DNA of 39,831 nucleotides from an uncultured Porphyromonadaceae bacterium (GTDB taxonomy: Bacteria > Bacteroidota > Bacteroidia > Bacteroidales > Muribaculaceae). How positions within the stretch are numbered: the first letter of the stretch is position 1; every line of letters starts with the position of its first letter. The stretch is taken from assembly GCA_900548875.1 (NCBI GenBank), contig URMA01000023.1, positions 1 to 39,831 on the forward strand, written 5' to 3'. The notes under the pieces are model-generated. The model was not told where the DNA came from. It made no database searches and saw only the letters and a list, made by a program, of their open reading frames with translations. A program made the position numbers and the translations under genes. Shown in pieces: positions 1 through 8,087 of the stretch.

Positions 1-2
1 AG

Positions 3-941
3 ACCGACGATAGGTTTGTGTCGTCAACGGGATTTAAAATCGTGCCATTCGTTGAGTCTTCCAAAACTACAGTCGTAAAAATTTATGCAGAGCACAGCAT
101 AGATGAATATTTGCGAATGGGCCATATTCATGGCAAATTCTTTCAAGATGGTTGTCAGCAAACTTCTACCAGTTATGACGATTATATAAAATCTGCGGAA
201 CAGACAATCCGTTTGTTTGAAACCGGAGAGTTGCGGAAAATGGTTCTTTCCCGAATTCTTGTGCAGTCCTATCAGAAAGGAGACATCGACTGGGGTACAG
301 TCGTCATCAACCTTACTCAGAAATATCCCCATGCATTCGTTTTTGCATTCTGTTCGCCCGAAACGGGAGCATGGTTAGGGGCCTCTCCTGAGATTTTGGG
401 CCGATATCACGATTCAGTTTTTTCAACAATGGCCCTTGCAGGAACAAAACCGACGGGTAAGGGAGTGTGGACTGAAAAAGAAGAGAAGGAACAGGATTAT
501 GTATCATCCTATATATCAAATATTATCGAACGATATGGATTTGATTATAAGATGTCGGAAAAACATACGCGATGTGCTGGAAATGTCGAGCATCTGTGCA
601 ATGATTTTCTTGTCAACGTCCCTGATTTAAAGAACGCTATGGCATTGGTCAATTCGTTACATCCGACACCTGCATTGGCAGGTATTCCTAAAGAAAGTGC
701 AATTCGACATATTCAGCAGATTGAACGACATTCAAGAACTTTCTACGGAGGATATTTGGGTCCGTTTACGACTGACGGATTCGATTTTTTTGTTAATCTG
801 CGTTCGCTGTCTTTTTCATCCAATGACTATGTTCTGTATATTGGCGGAGGGCTAACCATAGATTCCGAACCAGAAAAAGAATGGGGAGAAACGCAACAGA
901 AAGCGCAGACATTGCTGGACGTTATCAATGATAACCAATAA
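3..941 (+). CDS. menF: Isochorismate synthase MenF, 5'-truncated by window edge
   Basis: Chorismate-binding enzyme that isomerises chorismate to isochorismate, the first committed step of menaquinone synthesis in the cytoplasm. The reading frame is open to the left edge with no stop, and a GTG at 18 is only an internal codon, so the start lies outside the window; about 312 residues remain of a family usually 350-450 long. Visible family blocks are GASPEIL, the AGTKPTGKG loop followed by the acidic KEEKEQDYV stretch, HPTPALAGIPKESA and GGYLGPF near the C-terminus, where the Mg2+/chorismate-binding residues of the MenF/EntC/TrpE fold lie. HPTPA is typical of isochorismate synthases rather than anthranilate synthase. 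It ends just before a strong stem-loop and a convergent gene, so no menD follows here. EntC-like function is the alternative but menaquinone synthesis is more likely in this group. Confidence 0.9.
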   Translation, partial: TDDRFVSSTGFKIVPFVESSKTTVVKIYAEHSIDEYLRMGHIHGKFFQDGCQQTSTSYDDYIKSAEQTIRLFETGELRKMVLSRILVQSYQKGDIDWGTVVINLTQKYPHAFVFAFCSPETGAWLGASPEILGRYHDSVFSTMALAGTKPTGKGVWTEKEEKEQDYVSSYISNIIERYGFDYKMSEKHTRCAGNVEHLCNDFLVNVPDLKNAMALVNSLHPTPALAGIPKESAIRHIQQIERHSRTFYGGYLGPFTTDGFDFFVNLRSLSFSSNDYVLYIGGGLTIDSEPEKEWGETQQKAQTLLDVINDNQ

Positions 942-943
942 AT

Positions 944-983
944 AAGAATGGGAATTGACAGAAGCCAGTTCCCATTCTTGTTT
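944..983 (+). terminator. Rho-independent terminator after menF
   Basis: A perfect 11-bp inverted repeat (AAGAATGGGAA at 944-954 and its complement at 969-979), with a 14-nt loop and a short T run, begins 3 nt after the menF stop. It could also serve the convergent gene at 1016-1567, although the U-run on that strand is weaker. Confidence 0.75.
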
Positions 984-1015
984 CATTGTATGATTCTCAA
1001 ATCGTGGAATCATTA

Positions 1016-1567
1016 TTATTCAAATTTTAAATCATCAAAACCTTCCTGATCAAATTCGTCTTCGTTAAACTCATCCGAACCGTAGAAGTTTTCATCAAAA
1101 TCGTCAATATCTGATGTGCTGGATGTTGATTGGGCAATTTTTGAATCAAATTCATCCAAATCCTCACTCTGTTTGGGAGCTTTTCCTTCCTTTCTTGTGC
1201 AGAGCGGTTCGGACATGTTTTTACCCGGTTCCATTTCTTTCATTTCCATATAGAAAGAACGGTTTGTAAGATAGTCAAATACGAACATCAGGCGCTGTCC
1301 TTCATCCTCGATGAGATCAGACAATCGGGTATCTTCCATCAGCCAAATGTCTTCATCGCTGTCGCTGCCCATGTCTGTTAATGTCACTTCTTTTTCTTTC
1401 TGCCATTCATCGTCACAAATGATGAATGATTCCATTTGATCTTTACTATAGCCGGCAGCTTCGAGAATTGCATTGCGAAGGCTCAGGAAAGTATCGTCAG
1501 CATCAATAGCTATTTCCAATTTGAAATTGGCAACTTCGTCAGAAATTAATCGAAATTTGTATATCAT
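1016..1567 (-). CDS. pRiA4b ORF-3-like (IS1096 TnpR passenger-like) family protein
   Basis: A 183-residue protein matching the plasmid pRiA4b ORF-3 fold family that is widespread in Bacteroidales chromosomes. The first 120 residues carry the family pattern: MIYKFRLISDE, DDTFLSLRNAILEAAGYS, FIICDDEWQKEKE, LSDLIEDEGQRLMFVFDYL. Residues from about 135 to the end are a highly acidic, low-complexity tail rich in Asp, Glu, Phe and Ser, common in the Bacteroidota members. Biochemical role is unknown; despite the family name there is no recombinase catalytic motif. It is separated from thiL by a terminator, so it is probably a single-gene unit. I recognise the family from pattern; function is not inferable. 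Confidence 0.75.
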   Translation of the reverse strand: MIYKFRLISDEVANFKLEIAIDADDTFLSLRNAILEAAGYSKDQMESFIICDDEWQKEKEVTLTDMGSDSDEDIWLMEDTRLSDLIEDEGQRLMFVFDYLTNRSFYMEMKEMEPGKNMSEPLCTRKEGKAPKQSEDLDEFDSKIAQSTSSTSDIDDFDENFYGSDEFNEDEFDQEGFDDLKFE

Positions 1568-1642
1568 ATTTCTTCGTATTTATTCAAATTAATGTAATGC
1601 GAAGATAGTAATAAATGATATATTACGATGAAAAATATATAT

Positions 1643-1677
1643 AAAAAATGCGGCAAATTTTTAGGATTTACCGCATT
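1643..1677 (-). terminator. Terminator of the udk-thiL operon
   Basis: On the minus strand a 12-bp stem (one G-U pair) between 1666-1677 and 1647-1658 is followed by a U run, 15 nt after the thiL stop. It cleanly separates the six-gene operon from the downstream gene. Confidence 0.75.
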
Positions 1678-1691
1678 CGTCATATATGTCA

Positions 1692-2726
1692 TTATTTTGA
1701 AAAAGCATTCCAACCTTGAGCCTGTAACGATATTTCATTACCGTCACGAGTTATCATGGCACATCCCAGTTCTGGTTTGGTTATGTGGCCAATAATTCGA
1801 ATACTGTCAATTTGTGCGAGCTTTTCGTGGTCTGAAAGTGGGGCAGTGAAGAGCAATTCATAGTCCTCGCCACCATTAAGTGCGGCTGTTACCAGGTTCA
1901 TGTTAATTTCAGAAGCCATTACTGCTGTCTGATAATCAATAGGAATACGCTCCTCATAAATTCGACAACCGGCATTGCTCTGCTTGCAGATATGCAACAG
2001 TTCCGACGACAGACCATCGGAGATATCCATCATTGACGTTGGCATAATACCGGCATCGGCCAAAGCCTTAACGACATCTCTTCGCGCTTCCGGTTTCAAT
2101 TGACGTTCAAGGATGTATTCTTTACCACCGAACTCCGGTTGAAAATCAGCTTGTCCAGAAGAGGCAACTTTTTCACGTTCGAGCAATTGAAGCCCCATAT
2201 AAGCGGCACCCAAATCGCCTGATACGCAAATCAAGTCTGTATCTTTGGCTCCATTACGGTAGACTACCTTTCCTTTTTCTGCTTCACCAATGCATGTAAT
2301 GCTAATGAGCAGTCCTGTTACAGATGCCGAAGTGTCGCCACCAACGATGTCTACACCATAAATCTCAGCAGCAGTTCTGATTCCTTCATACAACTCCTGA
2401 ATATGCTCTATCGTAAACCTTTTGGAAATGCCCAAAGAAACGGTGATTTGCTTCGGAGTCCCGTTCATGGCATATATATCCGAGAAATTTACGACAGCCG
2501 CTTTATATCCTAGATGCTTCAACGGAACATAGGTCAAATCGAAATGAATACCTTCCAGCAGCAAGTCGGTGGTGACCAGTACCTGTTTGTCTGCATAATC
2601 AAGCACGGCTGCATCGTCACCCACGCCTTTGACAGTCGAAGGATTGACCAGCTTAATTTGTTCGGTAAGCTTGTTTATCAGCCCAAATTCGCCGAGAGTC
2701 GCTATTTCTGTTTGTGTTTCTGACAT
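1692..2726 (-). CDS. thiL: Thiamine-monophosphate kinase ThiL
   Basis: ATP-dependent kinase converting thiamine monophosphate to thiamine diphosphate, the last step of cofactor synthesis. At 344 residues it has the usual length of this PurM/AIR-synthase-like family. Visible motifs: GDDAAVLDY near residue 36 (metal/nucleotide binding), TTDLLLEGIHFD (52-64), VGGDTS (~128), ISITCIGEAEKG, a mid-chain MMDISDGLSSEL and a C-terminal NGGEDYELLFT. The start at 2726 lies 14 nt after the preceding purine nucleoside phosphorylase stop, making it the last gene of the operon. No other thi genes and no TPP riboswitch are visible here, so its expression is probably tied to the upstream envelope/nucleotide genes. 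Confidence 0.95.
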   Translation of the reverse strand: MSETQTEIATLGEFGLINKLTEQIKLVNPSTVKGVGDDAAVLDYADKQVLVTTDLLLEGIHFDLTYVPLKHLGYKAAVVNFSDIYAMNGTPKQITVSLGISKRFTIEHIQELYEGIRTAAEIYGVDIVGGDTSASVTGLLISITCIGEAEKGKVVYRNGAKDTDLICVSGDLGAAYMGLQLLEREKVASSGQADFQPEFGGKEYILERQLKPEARRDVVKALADAGIMPTSMMDISDGLSSELLHICKQSNAGCRIYEERIPIDYQTAVMASEINMNLVTAALNGGEDYELLFTAPLSDHEKLAQIDSIRIIGHITKPELGCAMITRDGNEISLQAQGWNAFSK

Positions 2727-2740
2727 TCTGAAAATTGGAA

Positions 2741-3565
2741 TTATGCTTTAAATTCGTTGATAAGGCCCTTCATGATGGCAGTCATCTTCGGTTGGGCTTC
2801 AGCTGCTGCCTTTTGAACCTCTTCATGTGAAACTTTTTCAGGTTCAACACCTTCCAGACCACCCATGTCAGTAATAACTGAAATGGCGAAGACTTCCATT
2901 CCGCTGTGACGCGCTACGATAACTTCGGGCACGGTACTCATGCCGACAGCATCACCACCGATACGACGGAAATAGCGATATTCAGCCGGAGTTTCAAAAG
3001 TCGGGCCCTGCGTGCCTACATACACACCTTGCTGAACTTTAATATTGTTGGCAGCTGCAACCTTTAATGCATCAGCTATCAAACGATGGGAATAAGGTTC
3101 GCTCATGTCCGGAAAACGTGGACCCAGTTCATTGTAATTCTTTCCACGAAGAGGATGTTCCGGGAAAAGATTGATGTGGTCGTTGATAATCATGATGTCA
3201 CCGATCTTGAAGTCCGGATTCATACCGCCGGCAGCGTTAGAAACAAACAGCGTGTTGATTCCCAATGTTTTCATTACTCTTACCGGGAACGTAACCTGTT
3301 GCATGGAATACCCTTCATAGAAATGGAAACGTCCCTGCATGGCCATTACCCGCTTGTTGCCAAGTGTTCCGAATATCAATTTGCCGCTATGGCCTTCTAC
3401 TGTCGAAATCGGAAAATTAGGGATGGCACTGTACTCAAGTACGTCCGTAATTTCAATATGATTTACCAACTCTCCCAAACCAGTGCCAAGAATAATGGCA
3501 GTTGTCGGAATGTCGTTTACTTTTGATCTGATAAAATCAGCTGTTTCTTTAATCTTCTCCAACAT
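2741..3565 (-). CDS. punA: Purine-nucleoside phosphorylase, type I (trimeric)
   Basis: Phosphorolytic cleavage of purine (deoxy)nucleosides to free base and (deoxy)ribose-1-phosphate, a cytoplasmic salvage step. The 274 residues match the trimeric, mammalian-like PNP family rather than the hexameric DeoD type: GTGLGELV (phosphate loop, ~28-35), VEGHSGKL, GRFHFYEGY, SNAAGGMNPDF, the long GTQGPTFETPAEYR block and GGDAVGMSTVPEVIVARH, then the C-terminal ITDMGG. It sits in a tight operon, 17 nt after lpxK and 14 nt before thiL. The symbol follows usage for type I enzymes; MTAP-like specificity is less likely because the GGDAVGMSTVPE block is typical of PNP. Confidence 0.93.
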   Translation of the reverse strand: MLEKIKETADFIRSKVNDIPTTAIILGTGLGELVNHIEITDVLEYSAIPNFPISTVEGHSGKLIFGTLGNKRVMAMQGRFHFYEGYSMQQVTFPVRVMKTLGINTLFVSNAAGGMNPDFKIGDIMIINDHINLFPEHPLRGKNYNELGPRFPDMSEPYSHRLIADALKVAAANNIKVQQGVYVGTQGPTFETPAEYRYFRRIGGDAVGMSTVPEVIVARHSGMEVFAISVITDMGGLEGVEPEKVSHEEVQKAAAEAQPKMTAIMKGLINEFKA

Positions 3566-3582
3566 AATTGTATTTTTTAGTT

Positions 3583-4680
3583 TTAGTTTTTGTCCGGACT
3601 ATTAATAGCTTTTACCAACGCTTCGTTGAAATCCACAGATTCATACTGCAGGAATTCGACGCTGACAGGCTGATAGAATATATGCTTTTTCAATTCATAA
3701 GGAAAGTAGGGATTGTTTGCAATCCTCACGGCATCCTTTTCTGTTGTCATCAATATTTTATAACGTCCTTTTAACGAACGGAATGTAGCGGCAATGTCAT
3801 CAATGTCCGTTCGCGTGAAATAGTGATGGTCGGGGTAGTGCATCACTTTTATTTGCGCTTTAAATTCCTTCAAGTATTTCACCAATGGCCGTGGATTGGC
3901 TATTCCTGTTACCGCAAGTATAATATCCTGTGATGTAAAAATATCAAGATAAGGGATATACGTCGATTCTTCAGGAAAAACAGGAACAAGACTGCCGTAA
4001 TTGAATTTGCTGAAGAACAGACCCTGGTAAGGGAATAAATCCAATTCCTTCTTATACAATCTGAATTGCACCGGCTTGACATCTTCGGGACATTTGGTCA
4101 CGATGACAATATCCGCACGCGCTCTGACTGCCTGAATACTTTCACGCAATCTTCCCAATGGCAGCAATTTGTCCTTAAACAGCGGACGGCTATATTCTGT
4201 CAGCACGATCGACACTTTCGGCTTCACGAATCGGTGCTGGAAAGCGTCATCCAGAAGAATCAGATTTATTTCAGGGTCAATGCGCTGAAGTTCCTGTATA
4301 CCAAAAACTCGTTTCTCACATACGGCAACTCTAATCTTATTACCAAATTTTTGATAAATCTGATAGGGTTCGTCACCAATGTCATAAGGAGTGCTTTTTG
4401 CCGATGCTAAAATGAAACCGGAGGTTTTACGTTTATAGCCACGGCTTAATACCGCAATCTTGTACTTGTCCTGTAATAATTGGATTATGTATTCAGTATG
4501 AGGTGTTTTTCCTGTTCCTCCTACTGATATATTGCCAATGCAGACTACGGGAATATTGAACGATACCGAACGCAAAATATTGAAATCGAACAATTTATTA
4601 CGCACAAACGTAACTGCCCCATATAAATATGACAATGGGGTAAAAATGGCAGTTCTTATTTTACGAGCCGTATCTGTCAC
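3583..4680 (-). CDS. lpxK: Tetraacyldisaccharide 4'-kinase LpxK (GTG start)
   Basis: Inner-membrane kinase that adds the 4'-phosphate to the lipid A precursor. A 365-residue protein with an N-terminal membrane-associated helix region and a P-loop in VCIGNISVGGTGKTPHTEY (about residues 47-65), followed by VLSRGYKRKT and the DDAFQHR motif (catalytic Asp/His region, around 143), all diagnostic for LpxK. The only usable start is GTG at 4680, 8 nt after the sppA stop; no in-frame ATG precedes the P-loop sensibly. It lies in one operon with lptB and sppA, so lipid A maturation and LPS export ATPase are co-expressed. Confidence 0.95.
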   Translation of the reverse strand: MTDTARKIRTAIFTPLSYLYGAVTFVRNKLFDFNILRSVSFNIPVVCIGNISVGGTGKTPHTEYIIQLLQDKYKIAVLSRGYKRKTSGFILASAKSTPYDIGDEPYQIYQKFGNKIRVAVCEKRVFGIQELQRIDPEINLILLDDAFQHRFVKPKVSIVLTEYSRPLFKDKLLPLGRLRESIQAVRARADIVIVTKCPEDVKPVQFRLYKKELDLFPYQGLFFSKFNYGSLVPVFPEESTYIPYLDIFTSQDIILAVTGIANPRPLVKYLKEFKAQIKVMHYPDHHYFTRTDIDDIAATFRSLKGRYKILMTTEKDAVRIANNPYFPYELKKHIFYQPVSVEFLQYESVDFNEALVKAINSPDKN

Positions 4681-4688
4681 GTTTCCTT

Positions 4689-6464
4689 TTAATTAATATA
4701 TGTTGTTTCCATTCTGCATTGTAAACGGTCGCGATCCAACAACGTGCGAATCTCTTCCATATACTCGTACAGCATTCCAAACTCTTTCTTCATCTGTGTT
4801 TTATATGAAGATTCATACAAAACAGAATAGAGCAGATTCATGAAGTCGTTCTTTTGTTTAGGATACACTTCCTTCATGTAATCATTTTGAACATCGGCAG
4901 CAGTTGCAACCCATTCGACAGCAGAATCGACATTTCCGAATTCATCAATCAAACCAATGCGCAACGCGTCGGAAGCATCCCATACGCGTCCTTCTGCAAT
5001 GGATTTCAACGAATCCAAATCCATTTTACGACCGTCAGCACATCGTTTCGTGAAGAGTTCATAGCCTCTGTTTACGTTAAGCTGCATGGCGTTGCGTTGT
5101 GCAGGTGTCATCGGTTTGTATACGGAGAAATTCGATTCTTTGTTAGTTGTAACCATATCAACTGTCAAACCTAATTTGTCTGTCATCAAACCTTCGAACG
5201 ACGGAACCATTCCATATATACCAATGGAACCGGTCAGCGTGGTAGGTTCTGCAAAAATGCGGTCGGCACCACATGAGATGTAATATCCTCCCGATGCGGC
5301 CAAATCGCCCATGGATACGGCAAATGGCTTGCCTGCTTTCTTGAAAGTTTCCAATGCTTCCCAAATTTGTTCCGATGCATAGGCACTACCACCCGGTGAG
5401 TTCACGCGGAGCACAAGTCCTTTTATATCGTCGTCTTTGGCCAAATCCAAGATTTCCGGCACTATGTCTGCCGAACTGATATCTTGATCGCTGCCGTTAA
5501 CATTGATTTCGCCACATGCATAAAGTACGGCAATTTTATTGGCCGACTTCTTTGGTTGTTTCAATGTCGTGCAATATTGCTGTATGCTGATCATCGACAA
5601 TTCGTCAGTTTCACTGAGACCACAAGCCGCTTTCAATTTGTCGTCAAACTCATGAGCATAACAAAGACCGTCAATGAAATGTTCATCTACTGTCACTTGC
5701 GGATCTTTGAAGGTATTCAAACTGTCTGCATAATTGTCAACAGCAGTTGCTGACAATTGTCGTGCTACTGACATTTGTTTTTTTATGTATCCCCAAATGT
5801 TGTTGATGTAAGTCTGTGTCTGCAAGCGGCTGGCATCGCTCATCGACGTTAGCATAAACGGTTCAACCGCACTTTTGTATGTTCCGACACGGATGATTTG
5901 CATTTCGACGCCCAACTTGTCCAAAAGCCCCTTAAAGAACATTGTTCCGCTTGAAAGGCCATGAATGTCAAGCATACCCACGGGATTCATGTAAATGCTG
6001 TCGGCTACGGACGATATGTAATAATCGTTTTGGGCTATCATATCTCCGTAAGCATAAATCCATTTACCCGAATCCTTTTTGAATTTTACAAGAGCATCAC
6101 GGATGGCTGTTGACGTAGCTAATCCGGATGACGCTGCATTACAACGGATATATATGCCCGTGATTTTAGAATCTGTTGCCGCATTATCAATTGCCCTAAG
6201 TATATCATACAGATTCAACGGGGTTTCAGAGTCATTGACATAATCTTGCCACGTAATGGAGTAGGGACGCTCTGTGATAGTTCCCTTCAAATTAAGAACC
6301 AGAACCGAATTATCGGATACAGAAACGGTGCTGGTATTAATGGCCGAGAATGACATGGATGTGAGCATTATCATGCCACATACGAATATCACGACGCCTA
6401 TAATTAGAAACGCAACCCATGTGCCGACAAAAGCGGCCAGGAATGTTGACATGAATTTTTTCAT
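4689..6464 (-). CDS. sppA: Signal peptide peptidase SppA, 67K type
   Basis: Membrane-anchored serine protease that degrades cleaved signal peptides and other membrane peptides on the periplasmic side. 591 residues, the double-domain (67K) form. One strong transmembrane segment occupies about residues 10-36. The catalytic Lys is seen in GTYKSAVEPF (K197) of the first half and the catalytic Ser in GDLAASGGYYISCGA (S391) of the second half, with NSPGGS at 355-360 forming the oxyanion-side loop, and SIGIYG after it. Family knowledge is that these form a tetrameric dome. It is in the middle of the operon, 12 nt after lptB and 8 nt before lpxK. Confidence 0.95.
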   Translation of the reverse strand: MKKFMSTFLAAFVGTWVAFLIIGVVIFVCGMIMLTSMSFSAINTSTVSVSDNSVLVLNLKGTITERPYSITWQDYVNDSETPLNLYDILRAIDNAATDSKITGIYIRCNAASSGLATSTAIRDALVKFKKDSGKWIYAYGDMIAQNDYYISSVADSIYMNPVGMLDIHGLSSGTMFFKGLLDKLGVEMQIIRVGTYKSAVEPFMLTSMSDASRLQTQTYINNIWGYIKKQMSVARQLSATAVDNYADSLNTFKDPQVTVDEHFIDGLCYAHEFDDKLKAACGLSETDELSMISIQQYCTTLKQPKKSANKIAVLYACGEINVNGSDQDISSADIVPEILDLAKDDDIKGLVLRVNSPGGSAYASEQIWEALETFKKAGKPFAVSMGDLAASGGYYISCGADRIFAEPTTLTGSIGIYGMVPSFEGLMTDKLGLTVDMVTTNKESNFSVYKPMTPAQRNAMQLNVNRGYELFTKRCADGRKMDLDSLKSIAEGRVWDASDALRIGLIDEFGNVDSAVEWVATAADVQNDYMKEVYPKQKNDFMNLLYSVLYESSYKTQMKKEFGMLYEYMEEIRTLLDRDRLQCRMETTYIN

Positions 6465-6476
6465 AGCAATGATGAA

Positions 6477-7325
6477 TTAATCAAATTTTTTACGATGGAA
6501 CACGAAATTGCGTCCCAGATATTTCTCTCTCACAATAGGGTTTTCGGCCAGTTCTTCCGAAGTACCCTGAAACAGGATTTTTCCCTCAAACAACAAGTAG
6601 GCACGGTCCGTAATGCTCAATGTTTCAGGTGCGTTGTGGTCTGTAATCAGAATGCCGATATTCTTTTCCTTCAATTTGTAGACGATGTATTGGATGTCCT
6701 CCACTGCAATCGGGTCAACACCGGCAAATGGTTCGTCGAGCATAATGAATTTTGGATTGATGGCCAGGCATCTTGCTATTTCTGTACGTCGGCGTTCACC
6801 TCCTGACAATTGGTCGCCTAAATTTTTTCGCACCTTCTGCAAACGAAATTCAGCAATCAGGCTTTCCAGTTTTTCCGCCTGATATTCTTTACTGGTATTT
6901 GTCATTTCCAATACCGCACGGATATTGTTTTCGACACTCAGTTTTCGAAAAACGGAAGGTTCCTGTGCCAAATATCCGATACCGTTCTGCGCTCTCTTAT
7001 ATACCGGAAACTTAGTGATATTGAGGTCATTCAAATAGATTTGACCCTCATAGGGAGTAATAAGGCCCGTTGTCATATAGAACGTAGTCGTCTTTCCGGC
7101 ACCGTTAGGTCCAAGCAGACCGACAATCTCTCCTTGTGTGACGTCGATCGACACATGATTGACGACAGTTCTCTGACGATATTTTTTTACCAAATTTTCC
7201 GTACGCAAAACCATCTTTCCGTTGGCAGCCTGAGCTTGAGGCAGGGGTTCGTTTGCCGGAGCGACGGCATTTTGTTTTCCGGAAGATTTTACAAATATGT
7301 TGGTTATGGGTTTGAATATACTCAT
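6477..7325 (-). CDS. lptB: LPS export ABC transporter ATPase LptB
   Basis: Cytoplasmic ATPase of the LptB2FGC complex that extracts LPS from the inner membrane. Walker A GPNGAGKTT, Q-loop GYLAQEPSVFRKLSVENNI (typical of LptB), signature LSGGERRRTEIAR, Walker B FIMLDEPFAGVD and H-loop LITDHNAPETL are all in place. The protein is 282 residues because a 37-residue extension rich in Ala, Pro and Gln precedes the conserved start VLRTENLVKKYRQRTVVNHV; an internal Met at 7214 would give the usual length. I keep the upstream ATG because it sits 6 nt after the udk stop, as elsewhere in the operon. The LptF/G permease genes are not in this window. Confidence 0.93.
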   Translation of the reverse strand: MSIFKPITNIFVKSSGKQNAVAPANEPLPQAQAANGKMVLRTENLVKKYRQRTVVNHVSIDVTQGEIVGLLGPNGAGKTTTFYMTTGLITPYEGQIYLNDLNITKFPVYKRAQNGIGYLAQEPSVFRKLSVENNIRAVLEMTNTSKEYQAEKLESLIAEFRLQKVRKNLGDQLSGGERRRTEIARCLAINPKFIMLDEPFAGVDPIAVEDIQYIVYKLKEKNIGILITDHNAPETLSITDRAYLLFEGKILFQGTSEELAENPIVREKYLGRNFVFHRKKFD

Positions 7326-7331
7326 TTCTCT

Positions 7332-7949
7332 TTATTTCTTCGTATTGATTCGCCCTTCGATATATTCCTTCAGCAGTTTAATGGCAACTGTGTTGTTGCC
7401 TCCTTGCGGAATAATCAAATCAGCAAATTTTTTAGCTGGCTCGATATATTTGTTGTGCATTGGTTTCAAAACACGTTCGTATCGTTCTACCACCAATTCC
7501 GGAGTGCGGCCTCTTTCGATACAGTCGCGATTGATTACCCGTATCAAGCGATCGTCGGCGTCAGCGTCAACAAAGACCTTGATGTCCATCATGTCGCGAA
7601 GACGTTTGTCGCTAAACACCAGAATGCCTTCTACCAGAACAACATCCCGTGGTTGCATGGGTACGGTTTCCGGTTGGCGGGTGCATGTAAGATAAGAGTA
7701 TGTGGGTACTTCAATACTTTTGCCGTCCTTTAAATCCTGTAATTGTTGGATCAGCAATTCCCAGTCGAAAGCGGCAGGCTCGTCAAAATTGATTTTTTGT
7801 CTTTCTTCTAAAGGGATATGGCTTGAATCCTTATAATAGGAATCTTGAGGAAGTACACTAACTTCACCAGCTGGCAGTGCTTCCACAATTTTTTTTACGA
7901 CAGTCGTTTTGCCGGAACCCGTTCCTCCGGCGATTCCGATGATAATCAT
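7332..7949 (-). CDS. udk: Uridine kinase Udk
   Basis: Phosphorylates uridine and cytidine to UMP/CMP in pyrimidine salvage. P-loop IIGIAGGTGSGKTT starts at residue 3; further family blocks are LPQDSYYKD, NFDEPAAFDWELL, PTYSYLTCTRQPET, VVLVEGILVF and DADDRLIRVINRDCIERGR. About 205 residues, the normal length. The ATG at 7949 is chosen over a TTG three codons upstream because the enzyme begins right before the P-loop. First gene of the six-gene operon; a CAAATATA box (TAnnTTTG on the minus strand) at 7976-7983 is a plausible -7 element. Confidence 0.94.
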   Translation of the reverse strand: MIIIGIAGGTGSGKTTVVKKIVEALPAGEVSVLPQDSYYKDSSHIPLEERQKINFDEPAAFDWELLIQQLQDLKDGKSIEVPTYSYLTCTRQPETVPMQPRDVVLVEGILVFSDKRLRDMMDIKVFVDADADDRLIRVINRDCIERGRTPELVVERYERVLKPMHNKYIEPAKKFADLIIPQGGNNTVAIKLLKEYIEGRINTKK

Positions 7950-7975
7950 AGAACGCAAATTTATAAACTATGTTA

Positions 7976-7983
7976 CAAATATA
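7976..7983 (-). promoter_or_regulatory. Candidate -7 box for the udk operon
   Basis: Reads TATATTTG on the minus strand, matching TAnnTTTG, 27 nt before the udk ATG. I see no good TTTG -33 partner at 19-21 nt, so this is tentative. Confidence 0.4.
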
Positions 7984-8087
7984 ATATACTTTAGTGAATT
8001 GGTTGCCACATTTTGCGTTTTTCTTTTGCACAACAGCCGTATTCAAGCGTAAAAAGAGGGGAGATGTTTCCGAAAAGGAATCCCAAA

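Noticed and set aside
3588..3600. TTTTTGTCCGGAC string like the palindrome at 27627
   Set aside because: It is the lpxK C-terminal codons NSPDKN read in reverse; coincidence.
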